Assembly (NCBI GenBank): GCA_032622095.1
Contig: CP136063.1
Coordinates: forward strand, 216,087,982 to 216,151,981
DNA: 64,000 nt
Source: Siphonodentalium dalli
Taxonomy: Eukaryota > Mollusca > Scaphopoda > Gadilida > Siphonodentaliidae
Direction: 5' to 3'
Shown here: piece after piece, positions 1-10,235 of the stretch
Position numbering within the stretch: the stretch's first letter is position 1
Layout of the letters: every line of letters begins with the position of its first letter
Made by a program: the position numbers and the translations under genes
The notes under the pieces: model-generated
What the model saw: the letters and a program-made list of their open reading frames with translations, nothing else
The model's database searches: none
What the model was told of the DNA's origin: nothing

Positions 1-19
1 TTCTATATAATCCTGGTGC

Positions 20-420
20 CAACTATAGAGATAATTTCAGACCCCCCCCCCCCCCAATTTTATATAATTGCTGCTTTAGTACAGTCACGATGCATTACAT
101 GGCAACATCGATCCACTAATTTATGTCAGTTCATCAACTTCATCGGTACAAACCCCTTTTTTCTCCGAGTCCATATAACCAACCCAACATCTTATAGAAC
201 TCCATAAATGACTATTCTGGCACTATATAGAGATGACTAAGATTCTGACACCCCCCTATTTTATAGCCTTGTTGCAACAGTAGAGTTGATATGCATAATA
301 TGTCAACATTGGTCGTTATTGCTCTACAAATTTATATCGGTTCAACCCTTAGTTCCCTGTATCGCCCACCCCTCCCTCAATTTATTTTTTCATTTGTATT
401 ATAGTCTCGTCACATACACA
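20..420. repeat. Degenerate tandem repeat, about 200 bp period
   Basis: Two to three diverged units start near 22, 222 and 355. Each has a CTATA-GAGAT motif, a C-rich run (14 C at 42-55), then TTTTATA and a CAACAT motif. No credible gene was seen; the short reading frame at 16-207 is low complexity and has no coding character. Confidence 0.5.
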
Positions 421-628
421 TTTTATCTTTTGTAACTTTTGCTTCAAAGCGTCGAGATCCGCTGCAGACAATACAAAACTGACAACATTTTGAAATGTAA
501 GCAGGCTTCAAACTCATCTTATCCAAGAAAAACTCTGGTTACATAAAAAATTTGTGTATACGGTGTACGCGCATTTGTTGCGTTAAAAACCAAAGGTCCC
601 AAGTCAAGGTCCAAATCCCCAACACACT
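421..628. other. Unassigned spacer
   Basis: No gene, hairpin or recognisable repeat is seen here apart from the start of the flank that becomes part of the tandem array to its right. Confidence 0.5.
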
Positions 629-1165
629 GATGTGAGGTTTAACTCCATCTACATACAGTAATGTCCAAAGTAATTCATCACTTAACCACAGCAAAATTGT
701 GTGTATTTTTTCATGATTCTGAATCCTGAAAAAATACCCATAATTATGCTGTGGTTAAAGGGTCAATTACTTTGGGCATTACTGTAACCAATATAAGGAT
801 TTGAGGTTTAATGATAACTCAATCATCATACAGTAATGTTCAAAGCAATTGACCACTTAACCACAGCAGAATAATGGGTAATTTGAGGATTGTAAATGCT
901 GAAAAAATACATAATTCTGCTGTGGTTAAGTGGTCAATTACTTTGGGCATTACTGTAACCAATATAAGGATTTGAGGTTTAATGATAACTCAATCCTCAT
1001 ACAGTAATGTCCAAAGTAATTGACCACAGCAAAATTATTGGTAAATTTTCAGGATTTCAAATCCTGAAAAATTACCAATAATTCTGATGTGGTTAAGTGG
1101 TCAATTACTTTGGGTATTACTGTAACCAATACAAGGATGTGAGGTTTAATGAGAACTCCATCCAT
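629..1165. repeat. Three-unit tandem array, each unit carrying a hairpin MITE (family A)
   Basis: A unit of about 172 bp is repeated three times. It consists of a flank (GAGGTTTAAT..AACTC..ATC) plus a palindromic element at 654-786, 829-957 and 1000-1124. Each hairpin begins TACAGTAATG and ends CATTACTGTA, and its arms carry the CCACAGCA/TGCTGTGG block found in the other family A copies. The ends, with a TA dinucleotide at both borders, resemble Tc1/mariner-type MITEs. Because the flank is repeated together with the element, the array probably grew by local duplication rather than by three insertions. Confidence 0.8.
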
Positions 1166-1549
1166 ATAACTAATAATTATGTGTGAAAATCAAAACAAAA
1201 TAAATTCCATGATGGCGTCCAATTTCGACTGCCTAATTCTGCTCCAAAACATGTATATTCAATATATGGATGTTTATTGGGGGAAACCGATTATTTCAAT
1301 GATATTTTCATTAACTGTGATCCAAAACCCGACTTACGGGAGCGCGCGACTGTATCTTAAGCATAATGTGCCTATTTAATGAGCCAACAATTGGAATCCC
1401 AACAGAGAAGATTGGCGTGGGTCCCTTGCGCGATCTGTCCATCGAAAACTATTTAGACATCTCAAGACACGTAAGACCCAATAAGTTAATATACAGAATA
1501 GATACATCTATTGCCTGAGTGACTAATATTTATATTTGTTACAATGAGG
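1166..1549. other. Unassigned spacer
   Basis: No gene or recognisable repeat. A 66-residue open frame (1179-1379) shows no domain or coding bias. Confidence 0.4.
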
Positions 1550-1554
1550 TCCAA

Positions 1555-1778
1555 TAGTTGCGAAGCCAGCACCACAATTCTTTCCCTCCATAGTAAATCT
1601 TAAAACAACTTCTAAAGAATTAATAATTCACCTTATATTTGGTATGAAGCGTCCTTGGTTAACTGGAGTTCAGATTTGTTAACATCACGCCACCAAGGTA
1701 ATTACTTGCGAAGCCACAGCCACAACTATTTCCCTCCATAGTAATTATCAAAACAACTTCTTAAGAACAATTGACCAG
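1555..1778. repeat. Two-copy tandem duplication, about 149 bp period
   Basis: The segment with TGCGAAGCCA, TTTCCCTCCATAGTAA and AAAACAACTTCT occurs at about 1558-1622 and again at about 1707-1770. Copies are diverged by a few substitutions. No coding potential was seen. Confidence 0.65.
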
Positions 1779-3801
1779 GTCAGTCGCGCAATTATTGGAA
1801 GAGCCACGGTCAATCATTTTTTTTAAACCAAATGTTACATTTAAATTATTGCTTTATTTAACCAAAACAAAAATGAGAAAATTTAACTTTTACTACTTGC
1901 TAAATTTTATCTTTTAATTATTTCATTTAAATTTTAGTATTTACAGTATACTATGTCCAAGTCTTTATAATCTGTTGAGTGACCCCACAGTCGTTTACTT
2001 TGTTAGTAATAATTTGAAGGATTACTTGTTTAAACGCAATTGTTATCAAAATATTTTATGTATTTTTTATAATTTCTATTTATATGTAATACCATAATCT
2101 TGGTGGCGTTACCATTTCTGACTATGGTTTTCTTGTTTAAGCTATGTTTTATGTTCAAAGTATCGAGGCGGCTTCTAGCACTAAGATAACTATGGAACGC
2201 CGATTTGTTTACTGACAAATGTCTTCACTCAAGTAATGACATGTGATGATAAGAGCGTGAGTTGATGGTGCTATACGCAGTCTCGGCACAGGGACGTGAT
2301 TATAGAGGGGTCTCCGCGTTGAGGAGGGGTGTCCACCTTCAAATTCCCAACTATACACCCCCTTGAACCACACCAATCAGAGGTTTGTGCCTAATTCAAA
2401 TTGTGCACCCCGTTGGGCTCTGATTTCCCCCAACTGATCCTTCACTGTCCTGAATATTAGAGCAGTCTGTTCTAAATGGATCAGTAGTCTTGTTACAGAA
2501 GTCCTGTGATGGGAGGTCCACCTTGCCGACCAGTACGAGAACAATTTTGTAAATATGAACATGGAAATTGCAAAATCATAACATCTATATATATAGTGGT
2601 CTAACACCATGCAGGCAAATTCACGCCCTGGATTGTTTTTCACAAATTAATTATCAGTTTTGACGAGCCACTGAATGTGGATAGACCAGGGCACACCGGG
2701 TCGACCATGGTTCGGTCTGGTGTGAGAACGTTTTGAAATCTGAACATGAAAATCTATAAATTATAGACTTTCCTCAAGCTTTACATTTGTTGGATATTTT
2801 CAACTTAACTGTTGGCCATATAGCCCGATTTTGTTTCTACCAAAAGTAGGAATATTTGCAAATGTTGGTCTAAAACAATAAAAAAAATCCCCACTGATAC
2901 ATTTTTGGAAAATCAAACTGAATGACAGAATAATTTCAACGTATGTTTGGTGCGTTAGGTATATGCAATTTCCAACTGTTGGGTGAGACACCCCACCCCT
3001 CTCGCCACGTTCCCTATCGACCCTTTGTGCATGGGCATAATTACACCGTGAATGTGTTACACGATTGAATACAACCGTTCAGTTATTGTATCTTATGTGG
3101 TGGTGACTGATTTCTCATTTTAATATAGATATTTGACATTTGAACGGACATGACGCATTTGAACCCCAAGACTGTTGGATATTGTAGTGGCCGATATTGA
3201 CACAAAATACTGATATACACACACCTCACACTCGGCACAATCTTATATACCGTCGTCAGAGCGACTTTTAGCTGTTTTCATTTTTTCGCATAGAAGTGAA
3301 ACAAACGCTCTTTATTCAAACCATATAATGAATAGTGTACCATTAAACACCCTTTATATTTAACAAGTTTAATTTTTCTACCTACATCCGGGTTTAGGAC
3401 ATTCTTGGTTCTAAAACAACATATTTTACACCGAATAATGGTTGGATTATTAAATTCGCGTAATTGTATATTTGTGCTATCATAACATATTTTCTCAGTC
3501 AGAAAATTCCATCTATTCTAGACGAAACTCGAACGGTCTGGGAAATTATTTATGAAAGCCAGTTATTGAAAATGTTACCAAAATGGGTCAAAGAAAGACG
3601 CCACCCCTTCCACTTTCGCCTCGTCCCTGGTGAATGCAAATCATTATCCACACAGATGTCCATCATATAACCATAACAGCTAGTATGACGTCGGCCAAGA
3701 AAGCAAATGCGTATAACAATTTCTCTATATCATATATCAATTGTGCTGCAATTGGCTCACCATACATTACCCGTCGATATGCTTAATTCTACCCGTAAAA
3801 C
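1779..3801. other. Intergenic stretch without recognised gene
   Basis: AT-rich sequence. Short open frames (60-90 codons) have no signal peptide, domain motif or splice context that persuaded me. No hairpin or tandem structure stands out. Confidence 0.4.
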
Positions 3802-3884
3802 AGTTTGCGATTTCAAAACGTGTACCGGTACGGGTAGCTACCAGTACCCGTACCGGTACCCGTACCCGTTTGAAATCGCAAACT
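3802..3884. repeat. Near-perfect palindrome with GTACCGGTAC core
   Basis: The left arm AGTTTGCGATTTCAAAACG pairs with the right arm CGTTTGAAATCGCAAACT. Between them are repeated GTACCGGTAC/GTACCCGTAC blocks. It is a small foldback repeat, perhaps a MITE end-to-end form. No target duplication was identified. Confidence 0.7.
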
Positions 3885-3995
3885 CGCTAATAAGTGTCAT
3901 TTACATACTATATATAGTATATGCAGGTAATTATGGGATATAATAATTACAATGTGAACAAAACTGTAATGTGTCCTGGCCCCTCTTCACATAAG

Positions 3996-4138
3996 AAATG
4001 AACGGCGGTTTCAATGTGATCATGGGATTTTGACCGCGAGAAAAAATCAGCAAATTGCATGAACCCCGAAGGGGTTCATGCGGAGTTTGCTGATTTTTTA
4101 ACGCGGTCAAAACCCATGACCACGTTGAATCCGCCATT
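3996..4138. mobile_element. Hairpin MITE
   Basis: The two arms pair over almost the whole length: AAATGAACGGCGGTTTCAA at the left and TTGAATCCGCCATTTA at the right. An inner stem (CATGAACCCC/GGGGTTCATG) closes on a four-base loop near 4070. No coding capacity. The structure fits a foldback MITE. Confidence 0.7.
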
Positions 4139-4655
4139 TATTATTTATATTTATATACTTAAATTCATTATGAATTAGGATTGTATGTCTTTCCCACTAT
4201 TTATGAACGCATGGAGTTCAGTTCAGACAGTTCGAATCCTTGTTTTTTGGAAAACCAAACATTTTGAGAATCCATTCATGGAGAACGGAAAAAACGCAAT
4301 TTAACAGTAAAGTATACACATATGACAAGATATCTTGTTTAGATAGTACCGGTAACTAATTGATTTCAAGAATGATTAATATATGAAACTAACACTTAAG
4401 TTTCGGCTGCGGTTAAGAAATCGACAACACGCCGTTCTACCATAATGATATATTTGTGAGGTTCGGGGGAATATTTGTAGCGGCAAGGAAAATGATAAAA
4501 CCCTATTGAGTAGCGCGTTTTTTTTAACATCAACGCTCAGTAACACAGAGCAACAAGACTGATTATAGACCGAAACAAATTTCTTGCCAAATCCGGACGT
4601 ACTATATACTCAAGCAGTCGGTAATGTCCGACAATCCCCGGTGATTTCCGGGACC
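4139..4655. other. Unassigned spacer
   Basis: No gene, hairpin or tandem repeat recognised. A GTTCGAATCC motif near 4231 was checked as a possible tRNA T-arm and rejected because no acceptor stem or anticodon arm fits. Confidence 0.4.
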
Positions 4656-4727
4656 AATGTGTTCATAAACCTATGAACGACATTGGAAGTGACGTCACGT
4701 TACGTTCATAGGTTTATGAACGCATTG
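4656..4727. repeat. Short inverted repeat around a TGACGTCA core
   Basis: CAATGTGTTCATAAACC at the left pairs with GGTTTATGAACGCATTG at the right. The loop contains the palindrome TGACGTCA, which matches a CRE-type site. No gene start is near, so a regulatory role is not supported; it is more likely a small foldback repeat. Confidence 0.6.
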
Positions 4728-5911
4728 AATAAGGGGGCGTGTCTACCGTAACGCTATGGGGAAATCGGAAGAGATATCACGTGTATGTAAATATATCTAT
4801 TTAAATAATATTTTTATACTTTTCAGAAGACTATCCAAGGAAGGTTATATTTTTGTTTCTTTCAATAAATGTTATTAAAACTTTATTTCATGTCTACTTA
4901 TTTACTTATTGATGGTTGTCAACAACACTGAAACAAATAATTTCACAATTCAAATAATTATTTGACAAAAGTATATTTAAAAATCAATTTAGTATACAAA
5001 CACTGATACAAATATTTAGTTCATACATTACACTCATGCATCAGCTAACTGTATGAGTAAAGAGACTGTCGTGAAGTATAAGAATTATTGTAACATTCTG
5101 TCATGAGTTGTTAGCTGATATTGTCAGACTGCATTAAGTTCACCCTACCCTAGAGCTATCTGAAGTATTGTTTTTATTGATCTACACCGTGAACTAGACA
5201 ATTTTCAATATAAAAACTGCCAAGCAAGCTGAAACAGACACAATAAAAAAAAATTGCGCGCAAAAAAAAATCAATGAAAATTTTGGGACCCACCCCCACA
5301 ATATTCACTATTTTTCCATTTTATATCAACTTATGGGGGTAATTATAACAATATTGAATGTATTAGTGCTTCTCATATTGCAACAAGCCACAACATATAA
5401 ACAAATATGTTTAAAACAGTTGAAAATATGTCAATGAAAAAAAAGGTGGTCAAAAACTGTTTCCGGCCTCGGGTACCCACCTCATGTCTCGTAAAAAAAA
5501 TTCGGCCCCCCCCCCCTGATTTATACCCTCAAATCTATACTGTCAATTCATGCTAGAACCTCTCATATGTATTCAAATCCATCTACATCTCTATATAAAT
5601 TCAATGAATTGAACTGAATTTATTGAACTACTTAACAACAAATACAATTTCTTCCCCAAACCATTTGAGTTAATAATAAAATAATTTATACATTTATATA
5701 GCGAATTCCACATTAAATTAGTTTCAATATGCTTTACATGATTATTACCCCAGTCATAGGGATTTGTTTACGAAACCTCGCTGAGGAGGAAGCAATCCGA
5801 ACAGCCAATGAGCACATCAGGATGAGCATACTGACAATATACATCAACTTCCGACCTCAAAGTCTCGCCCTGACACCACCACTACCACCACAAACAACAA
5901 CATTTCTAGCG
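4728..5911. other. Intergenic stretch without recognised gene
   Basis: AT-rich with an A-rich/C-run segment at 5440-5520 resembling the G/C-run repeats near 7 kb. The 83-codon frame at 5729-5980 runs into the inverted minisatellite unit and is not convincing as a gene. Confidence 0.4.
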
Positions 5912-5962
5912 TTTGTGAAGTTAGCACTACATTCAACATTCGATCAACATTCAATTTTCCGT
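5912..5962 (-). repeat. Single inverted unit of the downstream minisatellite
   Basis: The reverse complement reads ATTGAATGTTGATCGAATGT followed by GTGCTAACTTCAC, which matches the repeat unit of the array starting near 6109. It is in the opposite orientation and about 150 bp away. Confidence 0.65.
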
Positions 5963-6108
5963 GTACATAATTTGTATTAACATGAAGAATAAGTGGGTCG
6001 CATATATAGCGCCCCTATCAAAATCAGAGTATTCGATACTCATTTTTGAGGATTTTGAATTCAGGTAGAGAAAGAGAGAGGGTACATCATATATCCATGA
6101 TCGGATTG

Positions 6109-6852
6109 TGAAAAATTGAAAGTTGAACGAATGTTGAATGTTGTGCTAAATTCACACGAATGTTGAATGTGGAATGTTGTGGTAACTTCACACGAATGTT
6201 GAATGTTGTGGTAACTTCACACAAATGTTGAACGAATGTTGAATGGTGTGCTAACTTCACACGAATGTTGAATGAATGTTGTGTTAGTTTCACACGAATA
6301 TTGAGTTAACTTAACACGATAGTTGAACAAATATTGAATGTTGTGCTAACTTCACACGAATGTTGAACGAATGTTGAATGGTGTGCTAACTTCACACGAA
6401 TGTTGAATGTTGTGTTAACTTCACACGAATGTTGAACGAATGTTGAATGTTGTGCTAACTTCACACGATAGTTGAACAAATGTTGAATGTTGTACTAACT
6501 TCACACGAATGTTGAATGAATTTTGAATGTTCTAACTTCACACGAATGTTGAATGTTGTGCTAACTTCACACGAATGTTGAACGAATGCTGATTGTTATG
6601 CTAACTTCATACGAATGTTGAATGTTGTGCCAACTCCACACGAACATTGAATGTTGTGCTAACTTCACACGAATGTTGAACGAATATTGAATGTTGTTCT
6701 AACTTCACACGAATGTTGAATGAATGTTGTGCTAATTTCACACGAATATTGAACGAATGTTGAATGTTGAGCTAACTTCACACGATAGTTGAACAAATGA
6801 TGAATGTTGTGCTAACTTCACACGAATGTTGAATGTTGTACTAACTTCACGA
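6109..6852. repeat. Minisatellite array, alternating 29 and 40 bp units
   Basis: More than 20 units are built from GAATGTTGAATGTTGTG, CTAACTTCACAC and an optional extra GAACGAATGTT block. Unit lengths alternate irregularly, and single-base variants occur throughout. Open frames through it are by-products of the repeat. Confidence 0.9.
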
Positions 6853-6939
6853 ACCCACATTGTTATGACACTCGTTTTGATGGCCCGTATTCATTGTTGA
6901 TCCCAAAATAACACACGTGGGAAACACATGGTGTTACAA

Positions 6940-7530
6940 ATATTTCACCTGATCCAGGGGGGGGGGGGTGAAAAAAAAAATCCGGCACGTATGCCGGGGT
7001 GGGTGGGTGGTCAAAGCCACCAACAAGCAATTTTTTCCGCAACTAAAAAAAACAATTCCTGCTTGTTTTTTAGTGTTTTGGCAATGAGTTGGGCTTCAAA
7101 ACCACTTTGAATGAGAGAAATAATGTAATTCTAACTGTAAATTGACTGCAGGCAGTTATCGTGTTGTATTTTGTTGCAAATTTTGAAATCCAAGATGGCC
7201 GCTGGCAGCCATGTTTTTTTGGCCGAATGACCTCAAAATGACTCATTCCTATTTACATGTCCATGTTAACATCCATGATAAATAATATGCACAGAAATTC
7301 ATATACAGCTGTTTACAGTGAATTTCCCCCCGAAAATCTCTGTTTTAGTGTTAAAAGGGGGGGTGGGTGTCAAAAAATGGTCGGAAAAAACTGCCGAAAA
7401 CGGAAAAAAAATTGGCGGTGGGGGTGGGTGGGTACAAAAAATTATCGTAAGGGAAAAAATGCCATACGTGCCTGAAATTTTTTTCCGACCCCCCCCCCCC
7501 CCCCCCCCCTGCCTGATCGTGTTTTAAAAT
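6940..7530. repeat. Inverted G-run/C-run dispersed repeat pair
   Basis: A G-run followed by a GGCACGTATG-like block and GGGGTGGGTGGGTGG at 6957-7010 reappears in reverse complement at about 7425-7510, ending in a long C-run. Between them, at 7186-7225, is a CCAAGATGGCCGCTGGCAGC block also found in the repeats at 30 and 39 kb. Open frames here are low complexity. Confidence 0.5.
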
Positions 7531-8194
7531 AACAATTTTAAAAAAAACAAACAAAAGATAGCCAGATTTTCTATCCCAGTTCGTGGAAAAATATATGTCC
7601 TGTAGTAATATGAGTACTTGTTCACTGGTCTCTCAGACTCAACAGTGTTATGTTATACTCATTAATGTATTGACATATTTCAGGGAAATGATACACCATC
7701 TTTAAGACCGACAAGATAAACACTAGTTCATATACACACTCGTGGTCAAGCGTGCCATGATGCTCTTGGTCCTGGTGAATTGTTATTATGTTGTTAAGAC
7801 AAACTGATGCTGTTAGGAAAAGTCTCTATCTTGGAAAAGCCATTATGTGTATCAAACATTAAACAACATAGTTATTGCGAAATATTTAAATTTAGTTGTT
7901 GCAAATCAACTATTATCAAGATGGCTATTAATGTCGTTTTGCAAATACCAACGCAGCCATAAGTGATTACATTTTTCAAAAATATTTATGTTCTTGAGTG
8001 TATCATACAGACACTGACTTTTTCTCAAATCGCTAGGATTAGCCAAACACCGTGTACATGACAACTTTAGAAAAATAACTGTTCTTTTTCGCAACGCCAT
8101 CAATTTGGCATACCAGCATCATAGCAATTCAGCAGGACACCGGCCACCAACATCATAGCATACTAGCAGGACCACTTGACCAGGGGTACGTGTT
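7531..8194. other. Unassigned spacer
   Basis: No gene recognised. If the minus-strand exon at 8197-8352 is real, its intron and later exons would lie in or beyond this stretch, but I could not identify an acceptor with supporting coding sequence. Confidence 0.35.
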
Positions 8195-8196
8195 AC

Positions 8197-8352
8197 CTGA
8201 AAAACTTCTCTTCGTCCTCTCGGCGGCCGCGGAGTAACACTCCTTGCCCTCACCCATAGTGCATCACTGCTGTCTGTCAGAATTGTAACCACGACCAGCA
8301 CACACACTGATAAGGATGACACGGTATGCATAGTGAGACCTACAATGTACAC
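8197..8352 (-). CDS. Candidate first coding exon of a small secreted protein or prohormone
   Basis: This is not a recognised family. On the minus strand an ATG at 8352 opens 52 codons. A hydrophobic stretch (SVCVLVVVTIL, about residues 15-25) is followed by a plausible signal-peptidase region (DSSDA, residues 27-31). The rest is Arg/Pro-rich (RARSVTPRPPRGRREVFQ) and includes potential basic processing sites (GRR). The frame reaches a good donor, CAG|GTAACA, at 8197/8196 in phase 0. This segment is more GC-rich than its surroundings, which fits coding sequence. No second exon was found and no homologue is recalled. It could equally be a chance open frame; confidence is limited. Confidence 0.3.
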
Positions 8353-9005
8353 AAGAAAACCATAGTCATAAATGGTAATGCCACCAAGATCATATTATTA
8401 GCCATAAATATAAATTATAATATAAAATATATTGGTTATATACATGAATGCACCGCCTCAGAATTCCGTTAAAACAACTAATCCTTCAAATTATAAAAAA
8501 AACTACGGCTTATTACTGCAGGTTTTTCATTCACCAAACCAGAAAGCTTCTAAATGCGGATAAAAAATTGGGTTTCCACCATAAAATCTTCATGTGTGCA
8601 TGGCCCAGCCATTGTTCATACCTAAACATCGAACGCAATTAACGCGGTCATAATAGTTACATACTGCAACTTTAAGACATACACACCCCACGAAAACCCG
8701 AAATGTGTTGTCCTGCGAGATATCCCATCGCTATAGCTCAATTTGACACGGCCAGATTAGCCTTTCTACAATATCCTTAAACAATAAAGCTTCTCAAATC
8801 ATCGCCATAGTCAATAGAACTTTCACGAACTTGGACATTCCAACTACAGCTTTTACCGGACTCGGGGTCGCAGTACAACTTTAACGCGTCCAAAAATAAC
8901 CGGGGAAAAAAACAATTATCTATTTATAAAGTCCCCACAGGTCCACAGATTTATAATATTTACCCAACAGTATACACCGGTGGCGTTAATAAGAAGGAAA
9001 ATTGC
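8353..9005. other. Unassigned spacer
   Basis: No gene or clear repeat. It would include the promoter and 5' region if the 8197-8352 exon is real, but no TATA or initiator arrangement is convincing. Confidence 0.35.
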
Positions 9006-9116
9006 AGATCATGTCATGAATCTCTACTCTGGCTAACGCGCGTAGATGTAGAGATCATATTCCACCAGTACAAAACCTGTGAACTTTTTGAAGTTTTGAC
9101 AGGGAACCTTATAAAA
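9006..9116. repeat. Dispersed repeat copy (second copy at 45139-45244)
   Basis: The blocks CATGAATCTCT, GTAGAGATCATATTCCACCA, GAACTTTTTGAAGTTTTGAC and AGGGAACCTTATAA recur in the same order and orientation near 45.2 kb. Identity is roughly 80 percent by eye. Confidence 0.65.
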
Positions 9117-9278
9117 TAAAGTTCTCCCACTTGGTTGTCAGATTTCTGTTCTAAAAATAGCCCACAAAACTGTCGCGAGAATGTGCACATGCCAATTAAA
9201 GATATGACCCCTTCTGTATATTATCTGTCGCCTGCTTATTTTTTCCTGAAAATCCCTCAAGATAAATAATGTACTATA

Positions 9279-9345
9279 TTCCAATGTATATATGGGCTAC
9301 TTTTATAACTGAGCGAGAGAATAAATTTAGTATAGAAAGGGTTCA
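9279..9345. mobile_element. Fragment of MITE family C
   Basis: ATTCCAATGTATA, CTTTTATAACTGAG and TTTAGTATAGAAAGGGTT occur in the order seen at one end of family C elements further right (for example near 43.2 kb). The rest of the element is missing. Confidence 0.55.
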
Positions 9346-9934
9346 TTAGTATTATCACATGTGTTATTATATTTGTATAAGAAGGACTCACCTTAACTGG
9401 CGAATATACGTCTTTGCTTTAGATGATGGTTCCAACAGTTAGAGTTGTTCCGTTTGCATTTGTGCTAGGTTTGGATAAATCTCTCATTTATTTACGAGTT
9501 GCTATAACTGACGCAAAGGCGGACACATGGAGATAGAAGACCCCATAAATCTTACAAACGAACCAATTGACAAAGAGAAAAATAAGCATTAAAAAACCTA
9601 TAGAATTATATTATCAGGACGCTGTTGCAGAACCCGGATCTCTATGTAACAGCTGGGATTCTATCCTGGCAATCAGACCAGGATATACATAAATATATTT
9701 AATTTTCAAGAGGAAGAACGTGGAGACAAAAAAATATATCCGATTCGAAAACATGCAGTGATACCTAACTTGGCAATCACGTATAGTATGGGCGAAGACA
9801 TACATGATGTGCTGTTGATAGCGAGCGAAAGGTTTGATATGCTTCCGATCTGGTGTGTTACCGTTCAATCATCAAAGAAAATCCATTTCTTATGTTTAGG
9901 GCAAGGGGCGCTCCAAATCCACCCCAATCACTTT
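9346..9934. other. Unassigned spacer
   Basis: Overlapping short frames on both strands (9614-9868 minus, 9758-9973 plus) have no recognisable domain. No tRNA or repeat was identified. Confidence 0.35.
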
Positions 9935-10235
9935 CAATTACACTTTCGCGTACATCACTCATTTTTATTTTAAATATCGACTAATGTTCACTGACCACAA
10001 AAACATAACTTAAGAAACGATATTTCCTGGCGTTTACAGATAAGAATGGGCCCCTTCAAACCGGTGTTCAAATTGTGTGTAGAATGACGTATCTTGAGTC
10101 TGTTCACTTTTGATTACACTTTCGTGGACATCTGTCATTTTTGGTCTATATTTTCACTAGTATTCATTGATCATAAAAACATCACTTAAGAAACGATATT
10201 TCCTGGCGTTTAATTACATATAAGAAGAGCCTTTA
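9935..10235. repeat. Two-copy tandem duplication, about 170 bp period
   Basis: The series CACTTTCG, CATCACTCATTTT, CACTGACCACAAAAACAT and AAGAAACGATATTTCCTGGC at 9947-10040 repeats at about 10120-10212 with scattered substitutions. Confidence 0.7.

Noticed and set aside
629-1165. Regularly spaced repeats as a CRISPR array
   Set aside because: Units are 172-bp palindromic MITE plus flank in an animal genome; spacers are not unique.
4225-4250. GTTCGAATCC resembling a tRNA T-arm
   Set aside because: No acceptor stem, D-arm or anticodon arm could be fitted on either side.
4687-4700. TGACGTCA as a functional CRE
   Set aside because: It sits in the loop of a small foldback repeat with no gene start nearby.
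6087-6293. Minus-strand frame with repeated HSTFNIRVKL
   Set aside because: Translation of the minisatellite.
7257-7554. Overlapping frames of 67-72 codons around G and C runs
   Set aside because: Low-complexity translations of homopolymer-rich dispersed repeats.
9614-9680. Possible tRNA-like segment (GGGATTCTATCCTGG)
   Set aside because: Stems do not close into a cloverleaf and the T-loop consensus is absent.
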